From: Chitinivibrionia bacterium
Lineage (GTDB): Bacteria; Fibrobacterota; Chitinivibrionia; Chitinivibrionales; Chitinivibrionaceae
NCBI GenBank assembly: GCA_009779925.1
Contig: WRAZ01000024.1
Span: 1 to 33,344 of the forward strand
Reading direction: 5' to 3'
DNA: 33,344 nt
Position 1 is the first letter of the stretch, and every line of letters begins with the position of its first letter. The position numbers and the translations under genes were made by a program. A model generated the notes under the pieces. That model worked only from the letters and a program-made list of their open reading frames with translations, was not told the origin of the DNA and did no database searches. Shown here in pieces: positions 9,215 to 15,426 of this stretch.

Positions 9215-9895
9215 ATGAGCGTTTCGGCAGTTATTGTCGCAGGAGGAATGGGCAAACGTCTCGGGAAAGAAATCCCCAAGGCGTTTGTTCTTGTAGGCGA
9301 TAAAGAAATCTTTCTTTACAGCGCGTTAGTTTTCGACAAAATGCGAGCGATAAACGAGATAATAATAGTAGTTCCCGAGCAAGCAATCGAAGAAGTCAAG
9401 CAAAAAACGAGCAATTTTTCAAAAAAAATCATTGTTGTCGGGGGAGGATGCGAGCGGCACAATTCGGTAGAAAACGGCGTTAAAGCGGCAAGCGGCAAAA
9501 GAGTGTTAATTCACGACGCGGCGCGCCCTTTTATCACTCTCGGACTTGTAAGCGAACTTTTGGAACGTTGCAAAGACCCAAAAATCTGCGGCGTTATTTC
9601 CGCAAATCCCGTCGTGGACACCGTCCGAAAATTCGACAACGAAATCTGCGGCGAAACCATAAACCGCGACGAACTGATAGCCGTCGGCACCCCGCAAATT
9701 TTCGACAAAAAACTCCTCCTCGAATGCTTTGAAAAAATAGACGATTTAGATAAAATCCCCACCGACGAAGCGATGCTTGTGCAGAATTTCGGACATAAAG
9801 TCGCGTGGGTTAAGGGGAGCAAGCTTAATTTTAAAATAACAAGCCCCGAGGATTTGGTGTTGGCGGAGGCTATAATAGGGATGAGAGGCGGATAA
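9215..9895 (+). CDS. ispD: 2-C-methyl-D-erythritol 4-phosphate cytidylyltransferase IspD
   Basis: Third step of the MEP isoprenoid pathway, making CDP-methylerythritol from MEP and CTP. The 226-aa protein has the nucleotide-binding AVIVAGGMGKRLGKEIPKAF at its start, then IHDAARPF, and ends KITSPEDLVLAEAI, all typical. No ispF follows. It closes the plus-strand operon and borders the accessory stretch; its 3' end is echoed at 10866-10917 and 12769-12791. Confidence 0.95.
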   Translation: MSVSAVIVAGGMGKRLGKEIPKAFVLVGDKEIFLYSALVFDKMRAINEIIIVVPEQAIEEVKQKTSNFSKKIIVVGGGCERHNSVENGVKAASGKRVLIHDAARPFITLGLVSELLERCKDPKICGVISANPVVDTVRKFDNEICGETINRDELIAVGTPQIFDKKLLLECFEKIDDLDKIPTDEAMLVQNFGHKVAWVKGSKLNFKITSPEDLVLAEAIIGMRGG

Positions 9896-9948
9896 CCGTC
9901 GTTTCTTTTGAAAAAGTAGCAGGGAAAAGAAATCTCCCCCGCTTTGTG

Positions 9949-10080
9949 TTAAATTGGCTTCAAACTACTAAACTGTTGAAGCAAGCCTTTCCGCTCTAAA
10001 TGCTCGTATAAAAGTATTATAGCCGATAAAATCGCACCAACCGCCATAAAAGGAGTGCCGAATGTTATCAATGCTTCCAT
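9949..10080 (-). CDS. 43-aa single-span membrane peptide
   Basis: A short open frame whose ATG overlaps the stop of the upstream 75-aa gene (TAATG), the usual sign of translational coupling. It has one predicted transmembrane segment (PFMAVGAILSAIILLY) followed by a charged tail (EHLERKGL). I recognise no family. With its partner it could be a small membrane complex or a holin-like pair, but no lysis gene is near. Confidence 0.5.
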   Translation of the reverse strand: MEALITFGTPFMAVGAILSAIILLYEHLERKGLLQQFSSLKPI

Positions 10081-10307
10081 TATTTACCACCTTTCGAAAA
10101 AATTGTCCCAAACAAAAGACCACCTGCCATAAACGCAAAACCTATTTTTGTATCCCATTCGTCCGTCAATACCATTGCTGCAAGAAACACAAGCACGCTG
10201 TAGAAGAACAAACTACTATAATCACTACGCCTTGCCGCTAAATATTCTCCTGCTCGCGATAAGCAATAACCTAAAATCTGTACAATCTGTTGAAAAAACG
10301 CTCTCAT
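10080..10307 (-). CDS. 75-aa membrane protein with two predicted spans
   Basis: Not recognised. Two hydrophobic segments are visible (LFFYSVLVFLAAMVL and GFAFMAGGLLFGTIF) after a basic/aromatic N-terminal helix. The gene has its own promoter with good spacing (10323-10351), and GCGAGG lies upstream of the ATG. It is coupled to the 43-aa peptide. Size and layout resemble phage holins or small envelope-stress proteins; neither is supported by context. Confidence 0.6.
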   Translation of the reverse strand: MRAFFQQIVQILGYCLSRAGEYLAARRSDYSSLFFYSVLVFLAAMVLTDEWDTKIGFAFMAGGLLFGTIFSKGGK

Positions 10308-10322
10308 TTATAAAACCTCGCT

Positions 10323-10351
10323 ATTATACACATAAAATACTTTTTTTACAA
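10323..10351 (-). promoter_or_regulatory. sigma-70-like promoter for the 75-aa/43-aa membrane protein pair
   Basis: On the minus strand TTGTAA, a 17-base spacer and TATAAT, ending 15 bases before the ATG. A small inverted repeat AATTCC/GGAATT (about 10350-10370) touches the -35 box and may be an operator. Confidence 0.7.
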
Positions 10352-10433
10352 TTCCATACGCAAGGAATTTCTTTTTATTCTCCGAAATCACCCTGATTCA
10401 AATATGACAAGCAAACTAAAATCGTTCCCATAT

Positions 10434-10517
10434 TTATATATCTTCTTTCCAAAGTCGCATAATAAGAAAAAGAAAACTAGCAAACATACAAGCAAGAAAA
10501 ACCACAAAAAATGCCAT
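10434..10517 (-). CDS. 27-aa hydrophobic membrane peptide, copy A
   Basis: A tiny gene with start, Shine-Dalgarno (AGAAAGGTAGG) and stop all conserved in three paralogous copies. It begins MAFFVVFLACMF and ends FLFLIMRLWKEDI: one membrane-spanning hydrophobic stretch with a short charged C-terminus. Differences from copies C and D fall largely in third codon positions or swap one hydrophobic residue for another, while FLFLIMRLWK is invariant, which supports real translation. The mRNA carries the long structured leader. The properties resemble type I toxins or small regulatory membrane peptides; the function is unknown. Confidence 0.7.
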   Translation of the reverse strand: MAFFVVFLACMFASFLFLIMRLWKEDI

Positions 10518-10768
10518 AACAACCTACCTTTCTGCCGCCTTAGGCAAATATTAAATTTTTTTAAGCAAAAAACAGCAAGGGCTGTTCTGCCGAAATTCAT
10601 ATTATTTTGCAGAAAAAGATGAATGTATATCTGGACTTGAAATTTAATGTACCAAAACCGCCGACAAAACAACCCCAAGAGCTGTTTCGCAATTTTGGCA
10701 AAAAAGATATTTCAAAGAACAGATATAAAGTCAAGAATTAAATTCTCAACTATTTATCTTTTTCTGCA
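10518..10768 (-). ncRNA. structured 5' leader RNA, copy A
   Basis: Leader of the 27-aa peptide A. Closing stem P1 is a perfect 13-bp pairing of 10756-10768 with 10608-10620. The inner hairpin 10693-10698/10652-10657 has a loop segment reading GGGGTTGTTTTGTC on the minus strand (complement of 10663-10676). This can pair, using G-U wobbles, with the conserved GGCAGAACAGCC (complement of 10580-10591) located 16 nt after P1. A short hairpin ACAGC/GCTGT competes for the same bases. The start codon is 62 nt further on. Confidence 0.75.
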
Positions 10769-10773
10769 TACAC

Positions 10774-10853
10774 AAAATACTATTTTTTCGTGGCGGAGTG
10801 GGAGATTTTTGTAGTTTTCATAAAAATGATAGATACAAACAAGTAAATTGTTT
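10774..10853 (-). promoter_or_regulatory. promoter and palindromic operator, unit A
   Basis: On the minus strand TAGTATTTT (10774-10782) lies five bases before P1 of leader A. About 55 bases upstream is the perfect palindrome AAACAAGTAAATTGTTT (10837-10853). The whole ~80-base block is conserved in units A-D. Confidence 0.65.
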
Positions 10854-10865
10854 AGATAATCGATT

Positions 10866-10917
10866 GATTTGACGCTTGCAGAGGCTGTAATAAACACAAT
10901 GTGTTTCTTTTGAAAAA
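10866..10917 (+). pseudogene. echo of the ispD 3' end (copy near unit A)
   Basis: Bases 10866-10888 resemble ispD 9851-9873 and, read in the same frame, give DLTLAEAV against DLVLAEAI. Bases 10903-10917 (GTTTCTTTTGAAAAA) are identical to 9901-9915 just after the ispD stop. This looks like a degenerate duplicate of the end of ispD and its flank. Confidence 0.5.
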
Positions 10918-10950
10918 AACTGGACAAGTATAGAAAATAATACTTACAAC

Positions 10951-10979
10951 AAAGAAAAAGCGGGCAATTTTTACCCGCT
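10951..10979 (-). terminator. intrinsic terminator after the outer-membrane protein gene
   Basis: On the minus strand AGCGGG, a 9-base loop and CCCGCT, followed by TTTTTCTTT. It lies 13 bases past the stop of the 483-aa gene. Confidence 0.8.
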
Positions 10980-10991
10980 ATTTTCAAATTT

Positions 10992-12443
10992 TTACCTGCT
11001 TCCCCAACCTACATATACGCCGGCTCTTAACGAAAGCGAATGACTTGCTTTTCTCTTGGTGCCAATTTTGTCTAAAAATTCTCTGTCGAGAGAATCAAAT
11101 TCTCCCGAACGAACTAATCTTTCATATTCTGCTACCCAAAGTTTATAGCCCAAAGAAACGTACGCTCGCCCGAAAGCAATACCAAAACTCGGATTAAAAT
11201 AAAAACTTGGATAAATGCTTATTTCATCTGTATCAGATGACCACATACTATAAACAATCGCAATGCCGGCGTCTGCGTCAATAATCGGCGATATATGTCC
11301 TTCGACAAGGTAAAAACGAGACCTCAAAAAAACCGGGGTTAAAATGTGGTGGTGGTATCTGTAAAGAATTTCGCCCTCATCCCAACGAACTCTGTCTTCA
11401 TCGACAACAACAAGCCCAGATTGCCGCCATCGCAATCTATCTATACCATCATTAGTTTGAACAAGAGTAATGTTAAACCCGACACCTAAACCAAGTGCAA
11501 AATGTCTATTAATTACCGCGCCCGAAATAAGATTACCTCCTCCCGAACTTATTCCGTAATCGCCAAGTCCGAAAGAAAAATTACCCTCAGACATAAAAAA
11601 AATTCGCGGACGTTCAACAAATATTACGTTGTCTGTATTGTTGTTGATGACAGCGCTACTAGGTGTATTAAAACCGACTTCGCTTGTTTTTCCCGCTCTT
11701 CCGCTCACTGTTCCCGATACCGTATTGTTTAACAAGGTTGTAGAGTGTCGCGCAACACTGACTATTCCGCCTGTACTACTCATTGAGCTTCCTTCTATAT
11801 TTCCTGAAAACGAACTGTTTGTAATTCTTGTTTTTTTCAAAGCGTGGCGAACTATTCCTCCTGCACCACCGCCAATTACATTTGTTGCAGAAACATTGAC
11901 GTTATCTATTGTAGAATTTTCAGTGTGTCTTGCAATGCTTGCCGCTGTGAAAAACGAATGCGAAATGTTTAGATTTCGGACAACAGCATTCCTTAATTCG
12001 GCACCAAAAAAACTCACGCCGTATAATCCTCTGATATAATGTCCGTTTCCATCAAACACTCCGGAAAATTGTGATAGACCTCGATGTAAATAAAATCTTC
12101 GTCTGACAGAATCAAAGTCTGTAGGTCTACTTGCCCGCGACCAAGTGTTGCTTCCGGTTGTGTCAAAAACCATAAGGTCGGTCAAGAGGTGTATTTCTCT
12201 ACCCGCAAATGTTGCTCCCCTGCTCCTCCCCCTATTGACACGCAAGCGCTGAAATTCTATAAAATCTTCAATCGTGCGAATTTCAAGAATTCTTTCGCCT
12301 GCAATAAATTGCTCTGCGAAAGTGATTTCAGATACGTCTTCAATTCGTTCAAATTCTTCTTCAATACTTTGATTTTGCCCAAAAGCAAATATCACCGAAA
12401 ATAAAATGCTAATCACCGTACATTTTAATTTTGATAACCCCAT
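10992..12443 (-). CDS. exported GLUG-repeat / beta-barrel outer-membrane protein
   Basis: A 483-aa protein with a signal peptide (KLKCTVISILFSVIFAFGQ). Residues ~95-275 contain repeats of the GLUG / beta-helix type (FSGVFDGNGHYIRGLYG, then AVVRNLNIS, STIDNVNVS, TRITNSSFSGNI and LLNNTVSGTVSG), common in surface adhesins. The last ~200 residues alternate hydrophobic and polar residues like outer-membrane strands (SFGLGDYGISSGGG, FALGLGVGFNITLV, AYVSLGYKLWVAEY, SLSLRAGVYVGWGSR). A surface structural or binding role is likely and no enzyme motif is seen. The ATG has GAAAGGTGGG upstream and follows leader RNA B and the shared operator. Confidence 0.8.
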   Translation of the reverse strand: MGLSKLKCTVISILFSVIFAFGQNQSIEEEFERIEDVSEITFAEQFIAGERILEIRTIEDFIEFQRLRVNRGRSRGATFAGREIHLLTDLMVFDTTGSNTWSRASRPTDFDSVRRRFYLHRGLSQFSGVFDGNGHYIRGLYGVSFFGAELRNAVVRNLNISHSFFTAASIARHTENSTIDNVNVSATNVIGGGAGGIVRHALKKTRITNSSFSGNIEGSSMSSTGGIVSVARHSTTLLNNTVSGTVSGRAGKTSEVGFNTPSSAVINNNTDNVIFVERPRIFFMSEGNFSFGLGDYGISSGGGNLISGAVINRHFALGLGVGFNITLVQTNDGIDRLRWRQSGLVVVDEDRVRWDEGEILYRYHHHILTPVFLRSRFYLVEGHISPIIDADAGIAIVYSMWSSDTDEISIYPSFYFNPSFGIAFGRAYVSLGYKLWVAEYERLVRSGEFDSLDREFLDKIGTKRKASHSLSLRAGVYVGWGSR

Positions 12444-12670
12444 ACTTAAAACCCACCTTTCAAATGGTAATATTAAACAGCAAAATGGCTGTTCTGCCGA
12501 AATTCAAATTCTGCAACAAATCGTGAAATTCTCTGTATTGATAATTAACAGTGTGCCTTTGGGAACAAACAGAACAACCAAAAAGGTTGCCTTGTTCTCA
12601 AAAGGCAAAAAAAAACAATCAAAGAACAGAGAACAGCGAGAGTAAAATCTCACTATTCACGATTTGTTGC
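12444..12670 (-). ncRNA. structured 5' leader RNA, copy B
   Basis: Leader of the 483-aa outer-membrane protein. P1 is a perfect 15-bp stem (12656-12670 with 12513-12527). The inner arm pairs GCCTTT-rich segments around 12555-12606, and its loop reads GGTTGTTCTGTT on the minus strand. The complementary GGCAGAACAGCC is the reverse of 12487-12498, 14 nt after P1, followed by the competing hairpin AACAGC/GCTGTT. The start codon is 43 nt further on. Its architecture is the same as copies A and C-F. Confidence 0.78.
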
Positions 12671-12676
12671 GGAAAG

Positions 12677-12756
12677 AAAATACTATAATTTCGTGTAGGA
12701 GTGGTGAATTTTTGTAGTTTTCATAAAAATGATAAACACAAACAAGTAAATTGTTT
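12677..12756 (-). promoter_or_regulatory. promoter and palindromic operator, unit B
   Basis: On the minus strand TAGTATTTT (12677-12685) six bases before P1, and the palindrome AAACAAGTAAATTGTTT at 12740-12756, with the intervening bases closely matching unit A. Confidence 0.65.
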
Positions 12757-12768
12757 AGATAATCGATT

Positions 12769-12791
12769 GATTTGGTGCTTGCGGAGGCTAT
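12769..12791 (+). pseudogene. echo of the ispD 3' end (copy near unit B)
   Basis: 21 of 23 bases match ispD 9851-9873. In the same frame it reads DLVLAEAI, continues VKAK and stops. The short piece has no start and no upstream ispD homology. Confidence 0.5.
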
Positions 12792-12828
12792 TGTAAAAGC
12801 TAAATAGGTATTTGAGAGATAGTTTGTG

Positions 12829-13221
12829 TTATAATCCCACTTTAATTTTGCAAAAATCGTATATTTTTTGCGTTCTGTTCAAGACAATTTCTACTATTTC
12901 GTCATATAATTCCGTATTATTGGGGTATTTCACCTCAACGCCGTAAGGATTTACAAATGCGCATAATTCTTGTATATCTTCAAAAGAATGGTCGCGGTCA
13001 ATACATAAATTACACAACATATTTAAATCGTGAATTTTTAATAAATCCCAATCTTTGCCTATCAAAAACGCCTTTAACATTTTTTCTGCACATTGCTGAC
13101 AATGATAGCAAGAAATATATAGTTGCTTGGGATTAACTTCGTAAAAAAGATGTTTCGCGACAAACAAGTCGTCGGTGGCAAATTTTATCCACTCTGCCAC
13201 AAATTTATTGTTATCTTGCAT
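12829..13221 (-). CDS. HEPN-domain protein
   Basis: A 130-aa all-helical protein with the HEPN family core YISCYHCQQCAEKMLKAFLI and KIHDLNMLC, and the closing helix RTQKIYDF. HEPN proteins paired with minimal nucleotidyltransferases act as toxin-antitoxin or phage-defence modules. The RNase motif R-x4-6-H of active HepT-type toxins is not visible here, so this may be a non-catalytic HEPN subunit. It starts 11 bases inside the end of the nucleotidyltransferase gene, so the two are made together. Confidence 0.85.
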   Translation of the reverse strand: MQDNNKFVAEWIKFATDDLFVAKHLFYEVNPKQLYISCYHCQQCAEKMLKAFLIGKDWDLLKIHDLNMLCNLCIDRDHSFEDIQELCAFVNPYGVEVKYPNNTELYDEIVEIVLNRTQKIYDFCKIKVGL

Positions 13222-13531
13222 ACAAAAGGACTCCCTCTCTTTTAACTTTTCGTTCTATTGAGGCAAAGCCGCTCCGTTCTTCAAAAAAACTTTTCTTTTC
13301 TGCAAGCACGTCAATGGGTATATTAAATTTTGCCTTTGCGATGTTCAGCGAAATTTGCTCTAAAATGGGATATTTGCTTTCGATGTCGTCTTTAAGCACT
13401 ACAAAAAAATCGTAATCGCTGTTTTGGTGCGTAGTTCCGTAGGCGCGCGAGCCAAACAGATAAATATTTTCACAATCTGTTGTTTTGAGAATGGTATCTT
13501 TTACCCGCAATGCCTCATTGTCTATTTGCAT
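13211..13531 (-). CDS. minimal nucleotidyltransferase (MNT) partner of HEPN
   Basis: A 106-aa protein of the DNA-polymerase-beta-like minimal nucleotidyltransferase family. It has the diagnostic GS-x10-DxD motif (GSRAYGTTHQNSDYDFFV) and the later aspartate strand FNIPIDVLAE. In type VII toxin-antitoxin systems the MNT AMPylates and silences the HEPN toxin. AGGGGG lies upstream of the ATG. The pair sits directly downstream of peptide C and could receive read-through from that promoter. Confidence 0.88.
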   Translation of the reverse strand: MQIDNEALRVKDTILKTTDCENIYLFGSRAYGTTHQNSDYDFFVVLKDDIESKYPILEQISLNIAKAKFNIPIDVLAEKKSFFEERSGFASIERKVKREGVLLYAR

Positions 13532-13611
13532 ATAATCCCCCTGTTTTTATTAGAAAATAATATTCGCCACAAACAAAAAGGCTGACAATATATGCCAATA
13601 TGTTCCCATAT

Positions 13612-13695
13612 TTATATATCTCCTTTCCAAAGTCGCATAATAAGAAAAAGAAAAGCAATAAACACGCACGCAAGAAGAACTACAAAAAACTCCAT
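13612..13695 (-). CDS. 27-aa hydrophobic membrane peptide, copy C
   Basis: Paralogue of copies A and D, exactly 27 codons. It begins MEFFVVLLACVF and ends FLFLIMRLWKGDI. The Shine-Dalgarno AGAAAGGCAGG is conserved. The alternative frame over the same DNA contains a stop in this copy, so the 27-codon frame is the one kept open in all three. It is followed ~80 bases on by the MNT/HEPN genes. Confidence 0.7.
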   Translation of the reverse strand: MEFFVVLLACVFIAFLFLIMRLWKGDI

Positions 13696-13926
13696 AACAA
13701 ACCTGCCTTTCTGTCGTTTTCGACAAATATTAAAATTTAAAACAAAAACAGCAAGGGCTGTTCCGCCAAAATTCATATTTTTTGCAGTAAAGTATGAAAA
13801 GACCTATATTTGGTTATACGCCAAAAAGAAGATAGAACAGCCCAAACGGACGTTCTTCTTTTTAATATGTATAACGAAAGAATAGAATGGAAGTTAGAAT
13901 AAATCTACTTTCCATACTTTACTGCA
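13696..13926 (-). ncRNA. structured 5' leader RNA, copy C
   Basis: P1 pairs 13913-13926 with 13783-13796 (14 perfect bp), extendable to 19 bp with one G-U on the minus strand. The inner hairpin is a perfect 10-bp stem (13854-13863 with 13823-13832) whose loop contains GGGCTGTTCTA on the minus strand. The downstream partner reads GGCGGAACAGCC (reverse of 13756-13767), 15 nt after P1. The start codon is 60 nt further on. Confidence 0.78.
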
Positions 13927-13931
13927 CCAAG

Positions 13932-14012
13932 AAAATACTATTTTTTTCGTGGCGAAGTGGGAAATTTTTGCAGTTTTCACAAAAATTATAGATACAAACA
14001 AGTAAATTGTTT
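13932..14012 (-). promoter_or_regulatory. promoter and palindromic operator, unit C
   Basis: On the minus strand TAGTATTTT (13932-13940) five bases before P1, and the palindrome AAACAAGTAAATTGTTT at 13996-14012. Confidence 0.65.
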
Positions 14013-14054
14013 AGATAATCGTTTTGGCGAAATAGCGTCATTGTGTTCCCGTAT

Positions 14055-14138
14055 TTATATATCGTCTTTCCAAAGTCGCATAATAAGAAAAAGGAAACTA
14101 ACAAACATACACGCAAGAAGAACTACCAAAAATACCAT
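14055..14138 (-). CDS. 27-aa hydrophobic membrane peptide, copy D
   Basis: Third paralogue, 27 codons, beginning MVFLVVLLACMF and ending FLFLIMRLWKDDI, with Shine-Dalgarno AGAAAGGTAGG. Together with A and C it shows conservative hydrophobic exchanges in the N-terminal half, an invariant FLFLIMRLWK, a variable residue 25 (E, G or D) and a final Asp-Ile. A single-span inner-membrane peptide is the most likely product. Confidence 0.7.
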   Translation of the reverse strand: MVFLVVLLACMFVSFLFLIMRLWKDDI

Positions 14139-14359
14139 AGCAACCTACCTTTCTGCCGTTTTCGACAAATATTAAAACATTAAAAAGCAAAACAGCAAGG
14201 GCTGTTCCGCCAAAATTCATTGTTTTTTGCGAAAATTTAGAATTGTCCCACATCAAAAAGACAGGCTACATAGGCAGAACAGCCCAAGAAAGGAAATTCT
14301 AACCTATCTGTATAAATAAAATGTGGGGGACAAAATCCCCACAATTCCAAATTTTCGCA
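14139..14359 (-). ncRNA. structured 5' leader RNA, copy D
   Basis: P1 pairs 14341-14359 with 14228-14246 (19 bp, one G-U on the minus strand). Inside, ATAGG/CCTAT (14270-14274, 14303-14307) closes a loop reading GGGCTGTTCTGCC on the minus strand, complementary to GGCGGAACAGCC (reverse of 14200-14211) located 16 nt after P1. An extra G/C-rich hairpin at 14322-14342 competes with P1. The loop also contains CCTTTCT, complementary to the Shine-Dalgarno AGAAAGG of its own gene. Confidence 0.75.
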
Positions 14360-14364
14360 TCCAC

Positions 14365-14443
14365 AAAATACTATTTTTTCGTGGTAAAGTGGGAGATTTT
14401 TATATTTTTTGCAAAATGATAGATACAAACAAATAAATTGTTT
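14365..14443 (-). promoter_or_regulatory. promoter and palindromic operator, unit D
   Basis: On the minus strand TAGTATTTT (14365-14373) five bases before P1, and the palindrome AAACAAATAAATTGTTT at 14427-14443. The operator is also ~55 bases upstream of the divergent dapA-like gene and could serve both. Confidence 0.65.
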
Positions 14444-14497
14444 AGATAATCGCTTTGGAGAAATATTATTTTTACGTCCAAAAAAGGAGAAAATAAA

Positions 14498-15355
14498 ATG
14501 CTCAACAAACTAATATTTGAAGGCATTGTAGTTGCCGCCGCTACACCGATAAAAAACAACGAAATCGACGAAATTTCGCTTGTAAAGCACTTGGATTTTC
14601 TGCAAAAAAGCGGGATTAAATCTATACTTTCGGGCGGGACTACGGGCGAATTTTTCTCGCTTGGACACGAAAGACGGCAGAAATTATTTGAAATCACACG
14701 GAAAAACTTTTCGGGCGAAGTTATCTGCAACGTTTCTGGAACGTCGCTTTTTGATGTCAGAAACGAAATTCTCTTTGTGCAGGACATCGGCGCGGACGGC
14801 ATAACGCTGATACCGCCTTTTTATTTGGCGAACGCGCCTGTTGACGGCGTAATAAAGTTTTTTAACGAAGCGGTGAGCATTCTGAAAATCCCGTGTATGC
14901 TTTACAATTTTACAAAGCACACGCAAAACAAAATTACTCCGCAAATTCTTTCTTCCGTGCCGCACGCCGCGCTTAAAGATTCGGACAGAGACGAGGCGCT
15001 TATTGCGCATACTCCCGCGTTTTTGTGCGGCGGCGATTCGCAAATTCTTGACTTTTACCAAAAAGGCGCAAAAGGCGCGGTGTCGGTTATGGCGAATTAT
15101 TGTCCGAGCCTTGTAGTGAAAATCTGGAAAGAATTGCAAAGCGGTGATATGGTCGGCGCGCAAAAAACGCAAAAAGAAATTTGCGAAATTGCGGCAACAT
15201 TCAGAAAGGACGACCAAATCGCAAGAATAAAATATGCGCTATCCCTTATAATAGACGGCTACGGCAAAGAAATGCTGCCACCGCTTTTGGAAGCCGACAA
15301 CGCGGCAAAAGCAGAAATCGACAAACTGTTTCCGGAATTTTGCAATTTTCGTTAA
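14498..15355 (+). CDS. DapA / N-acetylneuraminate lyase family aldolase
   Basis: A class I aldolase (TIM barrel) of the dihydrodipicolinate synthase superfamily, 285 aa. The Schiff-base lysine is K160 (HAALKDS), the assisting tyrosine Y136 (MLYNFT) and the pyruvate-binding motif GGTTGE (46-51). DapA would condense pyruvate and aspartate semialdehyde for lysine and meso-diaminopimelate. However, the segment after the tyrosine (FTKHTQN) lacks the Arg that genuine DapA uses to bind its second substrate, so the substrate is uncertain. AAGGAG precedes the ATG. The TAA stop is part of the -35 element of the next gene. Confidence 0.85.
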   Translation: MLNKLIFEGIVVAAATPIKNNEIDEISLVKHLDFLQKSGIKSILSGGTTGEFFSLGHERRQKLFEITRKNFSGEVICNVSGTSLFDVRNEILFVQDIGADGITLIPPFYLANAPVDGVIKFFNEAVSILKIPCMLYNFTKHTQNKITPQILSSVPHAALKDSDRDEALIAHTPAFLCGGDSQILDFYQKGAKGAVSVMANYCPSLVVKIWKELQSGDMVGAQKTQKEICEIAATFRKDDQIARIKYALSLIIDGYGKEMLPPLLEADNAAKAEIDKLFPEFCNFR

Positions 15356-15379
15356 AGTATTAACTTTTTCTGCCGATAT
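15353..15379 (+). promoter_or_regulatory. sigma-28 (FliA-type) promoter of the flgM-like gene
   Basis: TAAAGTAT (15353-15360), 11 bases, then GCCGATAT (15372-15379), against the FliA consensus TAAAGTTT-N11-GCCGATAA: 14 of 16 positions match with the exact spacing. The gene start is 47 bases downstream. Confidence 0.8.
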
Positions 15380-15426
15380 ACATAACAAGGATAGGTATCG
15401 GACAACTTAAAAGGAAGAAGGTCGTT

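Noticed and set aside
10388-10678. 96-aa minus-strand open frame through leader A
   Set aside because: It reads through the structured leader in a frame different from the conserved 27-codon gene, has no ribosome site, and the same frame is broken by a stop in copy C.
10566-10768. Plus-strand non-coding RNA over the leader region
   Set aside because: The stem differences among copies are A-C mismatches on the plus strand but G-U pairs on minus, and the promoter points to minus.
10754-10987. Minus-strand frame encoding a DYLNNLLVCIYHF-like peptide, seen also at units C and D
   Set aside because: It is the translation of the conserved promoter/operator block; no start or ribosome site is shared, and the N-terminal parts differ.
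9896-14497. Insertion sequence or prophage as source of the accessory stretch
   Set aside because: No transposase, integrase or terminal inverted repeats were found; the repeats are leader/promoter units.
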